From: Oscillospiraceae bacterium
Lineage (GTDB): Bacteria > Bacillota > Clostridia > Oscillospirales > Oscillospiraceae
Assembly (NCBI GenBank): GCA_029012465.1
Contig: JAQXMD010000068.1
Location: 1 to 35,677, forward strand
Direction: 5' to 3'
DNA: 35,677 nt
Shown one piece after another: positions 25,369 through 33,027 of the stretch. A program made the position numbers and the translations under genes. The notes under the pieces are model-generated. The model made no database searches. It was given only the letters and a program-made list of their open reading frames with translations, and had not been told where the DNA came from. Numbering within the stretch: the first letter of the stretch is position 1; each line of letters opens with the position of its first letter.

Positions 25369-26324
25369 GCAGCGAGTATCTTGTAGAGGTAAAAAACCTC
25401 AAGCAGTATTTCCCCGTCCGAAGCGGGTTCAAAACGCTTCAACTGAAGGCTGTTGACGACATTTCCTTCAGCATCAGGCCCGGCGAGACCCTTGGTCTTG
25501 TGGGTGAGTCCGGCTGCGGTAAGACCACGGTGGGCCGTACCCTGCTGCGGCTGTATAAGCCCACTGCCGGCACTGTCCTGTTCAACGGCGAAGAGGTCAC
25601 CGATAAGAATATCCAGCGGCTCCGCAAGGAGATGCAGATGGTGTTCCAGGACCCCTATTCCTCTCTGAACCCCCGTATGACCGTTGAGGATATCATTGGC
25701 GAGCCTCTGGATGTACACAAGCTCTATTCCAATAAGAAGGAGCGTCATGAGAAGATCATTGCACTGATGGAGACAGTTGGTCTGAATGCCGAGCATGCAA
25801 CCCGGTATGCCCATGAGTTCTCCGGCGGCCAGCGTCAGAGAATCGGAATTGCCCGGGCTCTGGCAGTGGACCCCCAGTTTATCGTTTGTGACGAGCCTGT
25901 CTCCGCACTGGACGTTTCCATTCAGGCCCAGGTGGTCAATATGTTTGAGGACCTCCAGAAGCAGCGCGGCATGGCCTATCTGTTCATTGCCCATGACCTT
26001 CTGGTTGTGCAGCATATCTCCGACAGAATCGCCGTGATGTATCTGGGCCATATGATGGAGCTGGCAGAAGCCAATGATCTGATGAACAATCCCATCCATC
26101 CCTATACGGAGTCTCTGCTTTCGGCAGTCCCCATTCCCGATCCGAAGATCGCAAGAGCCAGCCAGCGTATTGTGTTGGAGGGGGATGTGCCTTCTCCGCT
26201 GCATATGCCCTCCGGCTGTCCCTTCCGCACCCGCTGCCGCTATGCAACAGAGCAGTGTGCGGCCGAGATGCCTGAGCTGAAGGATCGCGGCGACGGCCAT
26301 TTTGTCGCCTGCTGGAACAAGTGA
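25365..26324 (+). CDS. oppF: Peptide ABC transporter ATP-binding protein, OppF/DppF type
   Basis: The 319-residue ATPase has Walker A GESGCGKT, the OppF-typical Q-loop MVFQDPYSSLNPRMTV, signature FSGGQRQRIGIARAL, Walker B FIVCDEPVSALD and a C-terminal cysteine set (CPFRTRCRYA, then two more). It is the second ATPase of the importer. The ATG at 25365 overlaps the oppD stop by four bases. No clear terminator follows in 26325-26410, so readthrough into the binding-protein gene is possible, although that gene has its own promoter. Confidence 0.95.
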   Translation: MSSEYLVEVKNLKQYFPVRSGFKTLQLKAVDDISFSIRPGETLGLVGESGCGKTTVGRTLLRLYKPTAGTVLFNGEEVTDKNIQRLRKEMQMVFQDPYSSLNPRMTVEDIIGEPLDVHKLYSNKKERHEKIIALMETVGLNAEHATRYAHEFSGGQRQRIGIARALAVDPQFIVCDEPVSALDVSIQAQVVNMFEDLQKQRGMAYLFIAHDLLVVQHISDRIAVMYLGHMMELAEANDLMNNPIHPYTESLLSAVPIPDPKIARASQRIVLEGDVPSPLHMPSGCPFRTRCRYATEQCAAEMPELKDRGDGHFVACWNK

Positions 26325-26414
26325 TCCGTTTGCGGGAAAATAAACAAATATTACGTCTGGCAGATGGAAAACTTGTGCAAATCCATGGACTTTTGCTGAT
26401 CCTGTAAAAAGTGT

Positions 26415-26443
26415 TTGCGAAAGTGTTTCGGATATACTATAAT
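26415..26443 (+). promoter_or_regulatory. Promoter of the substrate-binding protein gene
   Basis: TTGCGA, a 17-base spacer and a perfect TATAAT, about 80 bases before the start codon. A 13-base palindrome GGTATA-T-TATACC (26481-26493) lies in the leader. Confidence 0.75.
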
Positions 26444-26523
26444 GAGTCGTCCCCGGATGGGGATAAATATGGAAGTAACAGGTATATTATACCGCTTCAA
26501 AATTTTAATATGGAGGAAAGACC

Positions 26524-28251
26524 ATGAAAAAAGTATTTGCACTGCTGCTTGCGGTTGCCATGCTGCTGAGTATGGCTGCCTGTGGCGGAAGCGCTGCAAG
26601 TGTTGCTGAAAACACCAGCGCTGCAAGCGAAGCTGCTCCTGCTGAGAGTGGCTACACCCTGAACTGGGCTGAGTACGATCAGATGATCGCCGACATCCGC
26701 ACCACTGCTGATACCGCTGCCCGTGCTGAGCTGATGCACAAGGCTGAGGATAAGCTGATGGAGACCTGGTGTGTCCTGCCCATCTACTACTACAACGATC
26801 CCTACATGATGAAGGACTACATGACCGGCATGTATGCAAACGTGTTCGGCATGAAGTACTTCTACAAGGTCGAGATGACCAACGGTGCCGAGGAGATGAA
26901 CCTCTTCCTGGCTTCCGAGCCTGCTCATCTGGATCCCGCTCTGAACAGCTCCGTTGACGGCGGCTGCCTTGCAGTTAACTCCTTCGAGGGCCTGCTCCGC
27001 TACAATGCCAACGGCGAGCTGGAGCCTGGCTGCGCTGAGAGCTGGGAGGTTTCCGAGGACGGTACCTCTTACACCTTCACCCTCCGTGACGGCCTGAAGT
27101 GGTCCAACGGCGCCGATCTGGATGCAAATGACTTTGCATATTCCTGGAAGCGTGCTGCTGATCCCAACACCGCCGCTGACTACTCCTACCTGTTCGAGGT
27201 CTTTGCTGACTGCCAGTATGACGCAGACGGCAACTTCGTCGGTCTGGGCGACGGTGCTCTGGAGGTTTCCGAGGATGGCAAGACTCTGACTGTTCACCTG
27301 AACGCAGTTTGCCCCTACTTCCTGGACCTGTGCTCCTTCCCCACCTTCTTCCCTGTTTACAAGGACACTGTTGAGGCTTCCAACCCCGATGGCTCCAACC
27401 CCGGCGCATGGGCTGCTGACGCTGGCGACAGCTTTGTCTGCAACGGTGCTTATGTTCTGAGCGCATGGAACCACGAGGCTGACATGACCTATGTGAAGAA
27501 CGACAATTACTGGGATGCCGACAGCGTGAAGGTTGAGACTGTCAACTACATGCTCACCAGCAACGACACCTCCGCTTACACTGCATATCAGGCTGGCGAT
27601 CTGGACTTTGCTGACACCATTCCCAACGATGAGCTGACCAAGGTCATCGAGTCCAAGGATCCTGAGTTCCATGTTGCAAACAACCTGGGCACCTACTATG
27701 TTGGCTTCAACTACAACTCCAAGCTGTGGGAGGAGCTGGGCCTCAACGAGGAGCAGGCTTGCGTGCTCCGTCATGCTCTGTGCCTGCTGGTTGACCGTCA
27801 GTACATCATTGACACCGTTGGCCAGACTGGTCAGGAAATTGCTACCACCTTCGTTCCCGCTGGCTGCGCAGACGGCAACGGCGGCGAGTTCAAGAACAAG
27901 GACTACTACTCCACCGATTACGCTGCAAACGTGGAAGAGGCCAAGGCTCTGCTGGAGTCCATCGGCCTGTGGGACGGCACTCAGCTGACCCGCGACATCT
28001 CCTTCACCTATCTGACCAATGACTCTGAGGGCAATGTAAAGATTGCAGAGTGCCTGCAGCAGGATTGGGGTCAGCTGGGTATCAACGTTACCATCGAGCA
28101 GCAGGAGTGGGCTGTATTCCTTGACACCCGTAAGAACGGCGACTTCGATGTTGCTCGTGAGGGCTGGCTCATGGACTACAACGATCCCATCAACATGCTG
28201 GAGATGTGGACCACCAACTCCGGCAACAACGATTGCCAGTTCGGCCGTTAA
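26524..28251 (+). CDS. oppA: Peptide ABC transporter substrate-binding lipoprotein, circularly permuted OppA/DppA type
   Basis: The 575-residue protein has a lipoprotein signal peptide (lipidated Cys20 after LLSMAA) and an Ala/Ser/Glu linker to about residue 43. Residues 44-118 then read like the C-terminal end of a family 5 binding protein (AEYDQMIADI, ELMHKAEDKLM, LPIYYYNDPYMMKDY, YFYKVEM). Residues from 123 onward read like the mature N-terminus (LASEPAHLDPAL, SFEGLLRYN, LAESWEVSEDG-like, LRDGLKWSNG) and continue through the body (VGFNYNSK, LRHALCLLVDR) to GWLMDYNDP and NSGNNDCQFGR, where the protein stops. The usual next segment is the one found at 44-118. The content is complete but the order is rotated. 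ATG at 26524 follows GGAGG. It should bind peptides outside the membrane for OppBCDF, if it folds. Confidence 0.88.
   Translation: MKKVFALLLAVAMLLSMAACGGSAASVAENTSAASEAAPAESGYTLNWAEYDQMIADIRTTADTAARAELMHKAEDKLMETWCVLPIYYYNDPYMMKDYMTGMYANVFGMKYFYKVEMTNGAEEMNLFLASEPAHLDPALNSSVDGGCLAVNSFEGLLRYNANGELEPGCAESWEVSEDGTSYTFTLRDGLKWSNGADLDANDFAYSWKRAADPNTAADYSYLFEVFADCQYDADGNFVGLGDGALEVSEDGKTLTVHLNAVCPYFLDLCSFPTFFPVYKDTVEASNPDGSNPGAWAADAGDSFVCNGAYVLSAWNHEADMTYVKNDNYWDADSVKVETVNYMLTSNDTSAYTAYQAGDLDFADTIPNDELTKVIESKDPEFHVANNLGTYYVGFNYNSKLWEELGLNEEQACVLRHALCLLVDRQYIIDTVGQTGQEIATTFVPAGCADGNGGEFKNKDYYSTDYAANVEEAKALLESIGLWDGTQLTRDISFTYLTNDSEGNVKIAECLQQDWGQLGINVTIEQQEWAVFLDTRKNGDFDVAREGWLMDYNDPINMLEMWTTNSGNNDCQFGR
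26653..26877 (+). other. Displaced C-terminal segment of the binding protein (residues 44-118)
   Basis: This stretch encodes the portion normally found at the very end of OppA/DppA proteins, placed here directly after the signal peptide and linker. A short junction (TNGA, residues 119-122) leads into the normal mature N-terminus at about 26890. The frame is open across both junctions, and codon choice resembles the rest of the gene. Confidence 0.8.
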
Positions 28252-28270
28252 TCTCTGAATTGAAATCTTT

Positions 28271-28309
28271 GGGGCTGCCTCACAAAAGCGTGAGGCAGCC
28301 CCTGATTTT
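28271..28309 (+). terminator. Terminator after the substrate-binding protein gene
   Basis: GGGGCTGCCTCAC and GTGAGGCAGCCCC form a perfect 13-bp stem, followed by TGATTTTA. It lies 19 bases after the stop codon, so the gene ends cleanly. Confidence 0.9.
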
Positions 28310-28345
28310 ATATAGTCCGATGAAGAATAGATCGGATTCCATGAA

Positions 28346-28385
28346 GATAAAAGAAAACCGCAGCCTCGATTGAGACTACGGTTTT
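28346..28385 (-). terminator. Terminator of the tRNA-Gln gene
   Basis: On the minus strand AAAACCG pairs with CGGTTTT around an inner CTC..GAG stem, followed by CTTTTATC. It begins at the CCA end of the tRNA. Confidence 0.65.
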
Positions 28386-28458
28386 GGCAGGGGATGAGGG
28401 ATTCGAACCCCCGAAAACGGAGTCAGAGTCCGGTGTGTTACCGTTACACTAATCCCCT
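28385..28458 (-). tRNA. tRNA-Gln (anticodon CTG)
   Basis: Seventy-four bases including encoded CCA fold as a cloverleaf: acceptor AGGGGAT/ATCCCCT with discriminator G, D-stem GTGT/ACAC, anticodon stem CCGGA/TCCGT (outer pair mismatched), loop CTCTGAC with anticodon CTG at 28424-28426, 4-base variable loop, and T-arm with TTCGAAT. It reads CAG codons. It has its own promoter and terminator. Confidence 0.93.
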
Positions 28459-28491
28459 GTATTCATGCGCTTCATCTGAAGTGCATGACCT

Positions 28492-28519
28492 ATTATACAC
28501 CTATTTTCCAAAATGTCAA
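28492..28519 (-). promoter_or_regulatory. Promoter of the tRNA-Gln gene
   Basis: On the minus strand TTGACA, a 16-base spacer and TATAAT, both consensus, about 34 bases before the tRNA 5' end and just after the obg stop. Confidence 0.8.
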
Positions 28520-28546
28520 GTGTTTTTTTGAAAAAAGTCGGAAAAT

Positions 28547-29824
28547 TTAAGGCTCATAGTCAAACTCGAAATCGTAAATGCTGACAGTGTCGCCTTTCTG
28601 GATACCCAGTTCTTCGAGCCGCTCAAATAGTCCGCATTTGCGGAGCTGCCGGTCAAAGTACATTCTGGATTCATAGTCGTCGAAGTTGATGTCTGCAATC
28701 AGACGTTCCATCCAGGGGGAGGAGACAAACCAGATGTCATCCTGATGCTCAATGGTCAGCTCCTGAGAGTCACCGGCCTCGGGCAGAGGCTTCACATACT
28801 CAGGTTCATAGATCGTAATGGGGGGGAGCTCCTGAAGACGGTCGTATACGACCCTCATAAGCTCTTTGGTGCCCCGATGGGTAGCGGCAGACATCTCATA
28901 GAGGGGGAGCCCAAGACCGTCTGTGTAAGCCCTCAGACGGTTCAGGTTGTCCTCGTCCTGCATGATGTCGATTTTGTTGGCGACCACGATCATGGGACGG
29001 TTTGCCAGATCCTCGGAATACTGACGGAGCTCGTCGTTGATGGTGATGAAGTCCTCTACGGGATCACGGCCCTCAATGCCTGAAACGTCCACCACATGGA
29101 CAATCAGACGACAGCGGTCAATGTGCCGGAGAAAATCGTGGCCCAGTCCCACGCCCTCTGAGGCGCCCTCAATGATGCCGGGAATGTCCGCCATGACAAA
29201 GCTTTCGCCTTCGCCAAGATAGATAACGCCCAGATTGGGGAAAAGGGTGGTGAAATGATAGTTGGCGATTTTCGGGTGAGCGCCGGAAACCACGGAAAGC
29301 AGGGTGGATTTGCCCACGTTGGGGAAGCCCACCAGACCCACGTCAGCCAGCAGCTTCAGCTCCAGCTCCACATCGTAGCTTTCCCCGGGGAGACCGGATT
29401 TCGCAAAACGGGGTGCCTGACGGGTGGGAGTAGCAAAATGCTGGTTGCCCCAGCCGCCGCGACCGCCTTTGGCGAGAACGTAGTCCTCACAGTCGGACAT
29501 GTCCTTAATGACGTCGCCGGTTTCGGCATCCCGGACAACGGTACCCATGGGGACGTTGATGATAAGATTCTGTCCGTTGCGGCCCTTCATGTTGCTGCCT
29601 GCGCCGTTTCCGCCGTTTTCTGCGGAATACTTGCGCTTGTAACGGAAGTCCATCAGGGTGGTCATGCCGGTGTCCACATGGAGCACCACACTGCCACCGT
29701 GTCCGCCGTCGCCGCCATCAGGGCCGCCTGCGGCAATGTATTTCTCACGCCGGAAGGACATGCAGCCATGGCCGCCATGGCCTGCCTGCACAAAGATTCT
29801 GACTTTATCCACAAATTGTGCCAC
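28547..29824 (-). CDS. obg: GTPase Obg
   Basis: The 425-residue protein has the glycine-rich Obg fold (about 1-158, with GGDGGHGG near 37-44), the GTPase domain with P-loop GFPNVGKS at 166-173, DIPG, NKID and SAAT motifs, and the C-terminal OCT domain found in Firmicutes (about 345-425). It acts in 50S ribosome assembly and stress control. The start is GTG at 29824 with AAAGGAG upstream; longer readings run into the terminators and rpmA. Although next to rplU-prp-rpmA as usual, it is separated from rpmA by two hairpins, so expression may depend on readthrough or an unseen promoter. Confidence 0.96.
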   Translation of the reverse strand: MAQFVDKVRIFVQAGHGGHGCMSFRREKYIAAGGPDGGDGGHGGSVVLHVDTGMTTLMDFRYKRKYSAENGGNGAGSNMKGRNGQNLIINVPMGTVVRDAETGDVIKDMSDCEDYVLAKGGRGGWGNQHFATPTRQAPRFAKSGLPGESYDVELELKLLADVGLVGFPNVGKSTLLSVVSGAHPKIANYHFTTLFPNLGVIYLGEGESFVMADIPGIIEGASEGVGLGHDFLRHIDRCRLIVHVVDVSGIEGRDPVEDFITINDELRQYSEDLANRPMIVVANKIDIMQDEDNLNRLRAYTDGLGLPLYEMSAATHRGTKELMRVVYDRLQELPPITIYEPEYVKPLPEAGDSQELTIEHQDDIWFVSSPWMERLIADINFDDYESRMYFDRQLRKCGLFERLEELGIQKGDTVSIYDFEFDYEP

Positions 29825-29867
29825 GATAATTCTCCTTTGCAACAGTATGTCCCGATTCCGGGAGAAA

Positions 29868-29895
29868 ATGCCCGACCAAAGACTTTTTCGGGCAT
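29868..29895 (-). terminator. Second hairpin between rpmA and obg
   Basis: ATGCCCGA and TCGGGCAT arms with a 12-base loop, followed on the minus strand by TTTTCTCCC. It lies 44 bases before the obg start and may be a weak terminator or leader structure. Confidence 0.45.
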
Positions 29896-29924
29896 GAAAA
29901 AGAGGGTGCAAAGCTGCACCCTCT
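29896..29924 (-). terminator. Terminator after rpmA
   Basis: AGAGGGTGCA and TGCACCCTCT form a perfect 10-bp stem with a 4-base loop, followed on the minus strand by TTTTC, 12 bases after the rpmA stop. Confidence 0.8.
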
Positions 29925-29936
29925 GATTTTGGCAAA

Positions 29937-30224
29937 TTACTGCTCGACGACCTCGTAAACAGAAACCTTCTTGCGGTCTCTGCCCAGACGCTCGAACCGA
30001 ACAACGCCGTCCACGCGGGCGTAGATGGTGTCGTCGCTGCCGATACCCACGCCCTGACCGGGATGGATATGGGTGCCTCTCTGACGAACCAGGATGTTGC
30101 CTGCCTCGACCTTCTGGCCGTCTGCACGCTTTACGCCCAGACGCTTGGACTCGGAATCACGGCCGTTTTTGGTGGAACCGCCGCCCTTATGGTGAGCAAA
30201 GAACTGAATGCCAATCTTAAGCAT
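29937..30224 (-). CDS. rpmA: 50S ribosomal protein L27 with cleavable N-terminal extension
   Basis: The 95-residue protein has the L27 core ([34 protein letters not shown]). It is preceded by MLKIGIQFF, the Firmicutes-type extension that protease Prp removes after the second phenylalanine, exposing the AHHKGG terminus that reaches the peptidyl-transferase centre. The extension and the protease encoded immediately upstream support each other. ATG at 30224 follows GGAGG. Confidence 0.97.
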   Translation of the reverse strand: MLKIGIQFFAHHKGGGSTKNGRDSESKRLGVKRADGQKVEAGNILVRQRGTHIHPGQGVGIGSDDTIYARVDGVVRFERLGRDRKKVSVYEVVEQ

Positions 30225-30226
30225 GA

Positions 30227-30550
30227 TTACACCTCCAAAACAGTTAGATGTTCAGGATTTTCCTTGGAAAGCTCCGTCATATACAGCAGGAAGCCCTGCA
30301 ATACGGCCCTGCAATCCGATTCCTTCGGACAGCGAGGGGGGAGCGTCAGCTTGATGCGGGTGGTTTCCGGATCAATTTCCACCGGAGCGCCTGCACCGAA
30401 TACATCATTGATGGTGCATTCCGCAAGGCGGAGGGCAGAAGTAACAGCGGCACATACAATGTCCTCGCCTGCTTCTGCGTACCCGCTGTGACCCGAGCAG
30501 GTGAATCCTGACAGCCTGCCATGGTCACGATAAAACCGAATGGTTGTCAT
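30227..30550 (-). CDS. prp: Ribosomal-processing cysteine protease Prp
   Basis: The 107-residue protein (YsxB family) has the conserved [17 protein letters not shown], with catalytic His21 and Cys33. It cleaves the L27 extension and is essential in Firmicutes that carry it. It lies between rplU and rpmA, the canonical position. Its ATG overlaps the rplU stop by one base (TGATG), with no separate ribosome binding site, so translation should be coupled to rplU. Confidence 0.95.
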   Translation of the reverse strand: MTTIRFYRDHGRLSGFTCSGHSGYAEAGEDIVCAAVTSALRLAECTINDVFGAGAPVEIDPETTRIKLTLPPRCPKESDCRAVLQGFLLYMTELSKENPEHLTVLEV

Positions 30551-30861
30551 CAGACGGAGATTTTTTCAATCTGAACTGCGGTGTAGGGCTGTCTGTGGCC
30601 CTTACGGGAAGCACTGCCCTTCTTGGGACGGTACTTGAAGACCATGATCTTCTTGCCCTTGCCGTTACGAACGACCTTAGCCTCGACCTTTGCGCCCTCG
30701 ATGGCGGGAGTGCCGAACTTGCTGTTCTCGCCGTCAATGATAGCCAGAACCTGATCGAAAACCACGGTCTCACCAGCCTCGATGTTCAGCTTCTCGACGT
30801 AAACGAGCTGACCTTCAGTGACATTGTACTGCTTGCCACCGGTAACAATAACTGCCTGCAT
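30550..30861 (-). CDS. rplU: 50S ribosomal protein L21
   Basis: The 103-residue protein matches full-length L21: [13 protein letters not shown] at the start, VEAGETV-like [13 protein letters not shown], and the RNA-binding basic tail [19 protein letters not shown]. It binds 23S rRNA. The ATG at 30861 is chosen over an in-frame ATG 60 bases upstream, which lies in the structured leader and would add a tail foreign to the family. First gene of rplU-prp-rpmA. Confidence 0.97.
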   Translation of the reverse strand: MQAVIVTGGKQYNVTEGQLVYVEKLNIEAGETVVFDQVLAIIDGENSKFGTPAIEGAKVEAKVVRNGKGKKIMVFKYRPKKGSASRKGHRQPYTAVQIEKISV

Positions 30862-30953
30862 GTGCTTTGCACCTGCCTTTACAATAGTCTCGCTCTTGAG
30901 GCGATGCCTGAAAAAGGGCATACTTATCCGGGCCTCTTCGATGCGGCCTGATT
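30862..30953 (-). promoter_or_regulatory. Structured rplU leader, candidate L21 autoregulatory RNA
   Basis: The roughly 90-base leader holds short stems, GGCC..GGCC at the 5' end and ATGCC..GGCAT in the middle, followed by a purine-rich stretch before the start. Firmicutes rplU genes often carry an L21-binding leader. The position fits, but the fold was not tested against a model. Confidence 0.45.
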
Positions 30954-30983
30954 ATGATACCATATTTTGAGCAGCATTGTCAA
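30954..30983 (-). promoter_or_regulatory. Promoter of rplU-prp-rpmA
   Basis: On the minus strand TTGACA (consensus), an 18-base spacer and TATCAT. Confidence 0.75.
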
Positions 30984-31023
30984 GGAAAGATTTTGATTTT
31001 TTCTTCGTATTTTGAACGAAAAA

Positions 31024-31128
31024 TCAGAAATTCAGACCGAAATCATCGTCATAAATGTCATCGTGATTCTCGTCCTGATCGCCGTCGTCCACGACCTCCG
31101 TTGCACGCATCCGGCGGGTGAGCTTCAT
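31024..31128 (-). CDS. Acidic 34-codon reading frame continuing the PH-like gene after an amber codon
   Basis: Reading continues in the same frame after the TAG at 31132-31134: one alanine codon, then ATG and a 34-residue acidic stretch starting MKLTRRMRATEVVDDGDQD and ending DDDFGLNF. A basic helix followed by an Asp-rich tail is what would be expected as the natural C-terminus of the upstream PH-like protein. It could be the remnant of a nonsense mutation, a readthrough extension, or a small protein made by reinitiation two codons after the stop. No ribosome binding site of its own is seen. Confidence 0.4.
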   Translation of the reverse strand: MKLTRRMRATEVVDDGDQDENHDDIYDDDFGLNF

Positions 31129-31131
31129 GGC

Positions 31132-31434
31132 CTACACGGCTTGATGAATGATCTCCTTGGTGTCTCTTGGAGTCTTGATGTTTTTCAACTCCAGAACCGG
31201 GAGAGATTTGTCAGAGGACTGGACGGTGATGGTGCCCACGCCAAAGATCCGCTGACCAAGGGTGATGGTGAGAGAAAGATCACGAACCCGGTACAGTAGG
31301 ATCTCCTCGCAGTGGGTAGAGAGCATTCCGGTTTCCAGAAACAGCCGGTCACTGCTGAGGGCATAGCGTGTAAAGGACAGGGGCAGACCAAGTCTGCGTC
31401 TCCGGTCGGACCATAAATATTCAATGTTCGCCAT
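31132..31434 (-). CDS. PH-like domain protein (bacterial PH family), ending at an amber codon
   Basis: The 100-residue protein resembles small bacterial PH-domain proteins (YdbS/bPH type): an initial strand (YLWSDRRRRLGLPLSFTRYAL), DRLFLETGMLSTHCEEILLYRVRDLSL and TLGQRIFGVGTITVQSSD, then LELKNIKTPRDTKEIIHQAV. Membrane helices are absent. The function is unknown. The ATG at 31434 has GGAGG upstream and overlaps the glycosyltransferase stop by 14 bases, so the two form an operon. The stop is TAG, followed in frame by 35 more codons of plausible tail. No clear terminator is seen before the rplU promoter. Confidence 0.75.
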   Translation of the reverse strand: MANIEYLWSDRRRRLGLPLSFTRYALSSDRLFLETGMLSTHCEEILLYRVRDLSLTITLGQRIFGVGTITVQSSDKSLPVLELKNIKTPRDTKEIIHQAV

Positions 31435-32761
31435 GGAAAAGTTCCTCCTTTATTTTCATGCTGTCAGCAGTGCAGTCCTGACTGCACCGCAGCAGCAGAT
31501 AGATCAGTGTAACGCCATAGATGACTGCGATCAGCTGTAGGGAAAGGATGGGGACGCCACCGAACAGATAGGCGCTGTAGATCAGGAATCCTCCAAACAG
31601 CAGGATCAGGCTGACGGGAATTCGCTGGGGAAATGCAGCTGCGTATACAATGGAAAGCACCTCGGCCAGATAGAAGTACCGCTCGTGCATTTTCGGCAGC
31701 AGCCAGGGGATCATCAGACTGAGGATCAAACTCAGCTCCAGCATGAGCTTTGGCGTGAGACTTTGATACTTTCGTGCATACCAGAACAGCAGAAGCAGCG
31801 TCATTACAATTGCCAGAAGGGTAGGGGCTGAGCCCAGCAGAGAATAGTAGGAATTGTTTATCAGGCTCCAGAAGGAGGGCGCGTTCAGGCTCAGATAGGG
31901 ATAGGCCTTTGTCTGGTCAATATAAATGGAGAGGGTATCCGCAACGGTTCTTCCGCCCAGAAGAGCAGGGACCATCACGGCCAGAAACGCCGCGGGGAAA
32001 GCAAGAATGCTCTTCAGAGAGATGTGCTCTGTAATCAGCAAAAACGCCAGGACGGGCAGCAGGAAAATGGTCTGGAGCTTGAAGGAAAAGGCCAGTCCGA
32101 AGAACACCATGGACCAAACGCCTCGCTTTTTCAGGCCAAAGTACAGCCCCCACAGGGCAAGGGCGGCATAAATGCTATCACACTGACCCCAATAGGCACT
32201 GTTAAGCCATGTGGTGGGGGCAAATAGCCCAGCGGCTATGCTCAGAAGAATCAGGGATTGCTTTTCCGTGAACAGGGCGGCCAGCTTTCCGACAGCAAGA
32301 GCCATGGAAAGATCTGCCAGCACGGAAAACAGCTTGATGCAGTAGAGATCATAAAAGGGAAGTCTGGAGATCAGCAGAATCAGATAAAGGTAGGGCATAT
32401 TGTAGTCCCCGATGGGGGTGGACAATGCCTGGGAAACAGTCATGTTTTCCATGGTCTGAGTCCAGATGGAGAGAAAGCTCACATAATCCCCGGACTGGAA
32501 TTCAAACAGGGACAACCGGAGAGCTAGTCCGCAGAAGCCCAGCACGGCAGCACAGATTGTATATTCCGGTGTCCGAAACAGGGGACGAAAAACCAGAATC
32601 ACACAGTAGATCACAAAGAAGAAAAGCAGCATGGCTGCGGCAAAGCTTCGGCTTGGGGAGGAAGGCAGAACGGAGAGCCCCATAACGGCGGCAAACAGGA
32701 CTGCCAGTACAGCAAAGCAGCAGGAAACGCCTGCGGCGAATTGTTTCTGAGGAATCTTCAT
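31421..32761 (-). CDS. GT-C type membrane glycosyltransferase, Gpi18-like/GT87-type
   Basis: The 446-residue protein has about 10-12 membrane helices and the markers of Gpi18-like or GT87-type mannosyltransferases: an acidic loop after the second or third helix (FQSGDYVSFLSIW) that would hold the catalytic aspartate, WLNSAYWGQCDSIYA, and the late MHERYFYLAEVL motif. Such enzymes use polyprenyl-phosphate sugars to glycosylate lipids or exported proteins on the outer membrane face. The acceptor is unknown. ATG at 32761 is chosen because GGAAGGAA lies nine bases upstream; an in-frame ATG 33 bases earlier has none. It is co-transcribed with the PH-like gene. Confidence 0.8.
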   Translation of the reverse strand: MKIPQKQFAAGVSCCFAVLAVLFAAVMGLSVLPSSPSRSFAAAMLLFFFVIYCVILVFRPLFRTPEYTICAAVLGFCGLALRLSLFEFQSGDYVSFLSIWTQTMENMTVSQALSTPIGDYNMPYLYLILLISRLPFYDLYCIKLFSVLADLSMALAVGKLAALFTEKQSLILLSIAAGLFAPTTWLNSAYWGQCDSIYAALALWGLYFGLKKRGVWSMVFFGLAFSFKLQTIFLLPVLAFLLITEHISLKSILAFPAAFLAVMVPALLGGRTVADTLSIYIDQTKAYPYLSLNAPSFWSLINNSYYSLLGSAPTLLAIVMTLLLLFWYARKYQSLTPKLMLELSLILSLMIPWLLPKMHERYFYLAEVLSIVYAAAFPQRIPVSLILLFGGFLIYSAYLFGGVPILSLQLIAVIYGVTLIYLLLRCSQDCTADSMKIKEELFHGEH

Positions 32762-32792
32762 GAGGCCGGGTTCCTTCCTTTGGGATGGTAAC

Positions 32793-32821
32793 ATTATATC
32801 AGAATTCCATACCGTTGAAAA
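32793..32821 (-). promoter_or_regulatory. Promoter of the glycosyltransferase-PH unit
   Basis: On the minus strand TTTTCA, a 17-base spacer and TATAAT, with an extended -10 TGA. The rest of the divergent intergenic region (32822-32980) shows nothing further. Confidence 0.65.
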
Positions 32822-32980
32822 GCGGTTGCGGGAAAAAACTGCGGAAATTCACGCACGTTGACGCCTGCAACAGGACTGCGGAAACGGAAATGTTCCAAAT
32901 GTGACAATAACCCATATTATACTTAATAAATACGAAATAATCATACAAACGCATAGGTGATATTCTGTAGATTCTCCCAA

Positions 32981-33008
32981 TTGACAGGGACAAAACAGGT
33001 GATATAAT
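32981..33008 (+). promoter_or_regulatory. Promoter of the lipoprotein gene
   Basis: TTGACA (32981-32986), a 16-base spacer and TATAAT (33003-33008), both consensus. Confidence 0.8.
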
Positions 33009-33027
33009 ACAAGTCACATGAGAGAGA

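Noticed and set aside
26524..28251. Binding-protein gene as a simple truncated pseudogene
   Set aside because: The missing C-terminal part is present at the N-terminus in frame, and promoter, ribosome binding site, signal peptide and terminator are intact.
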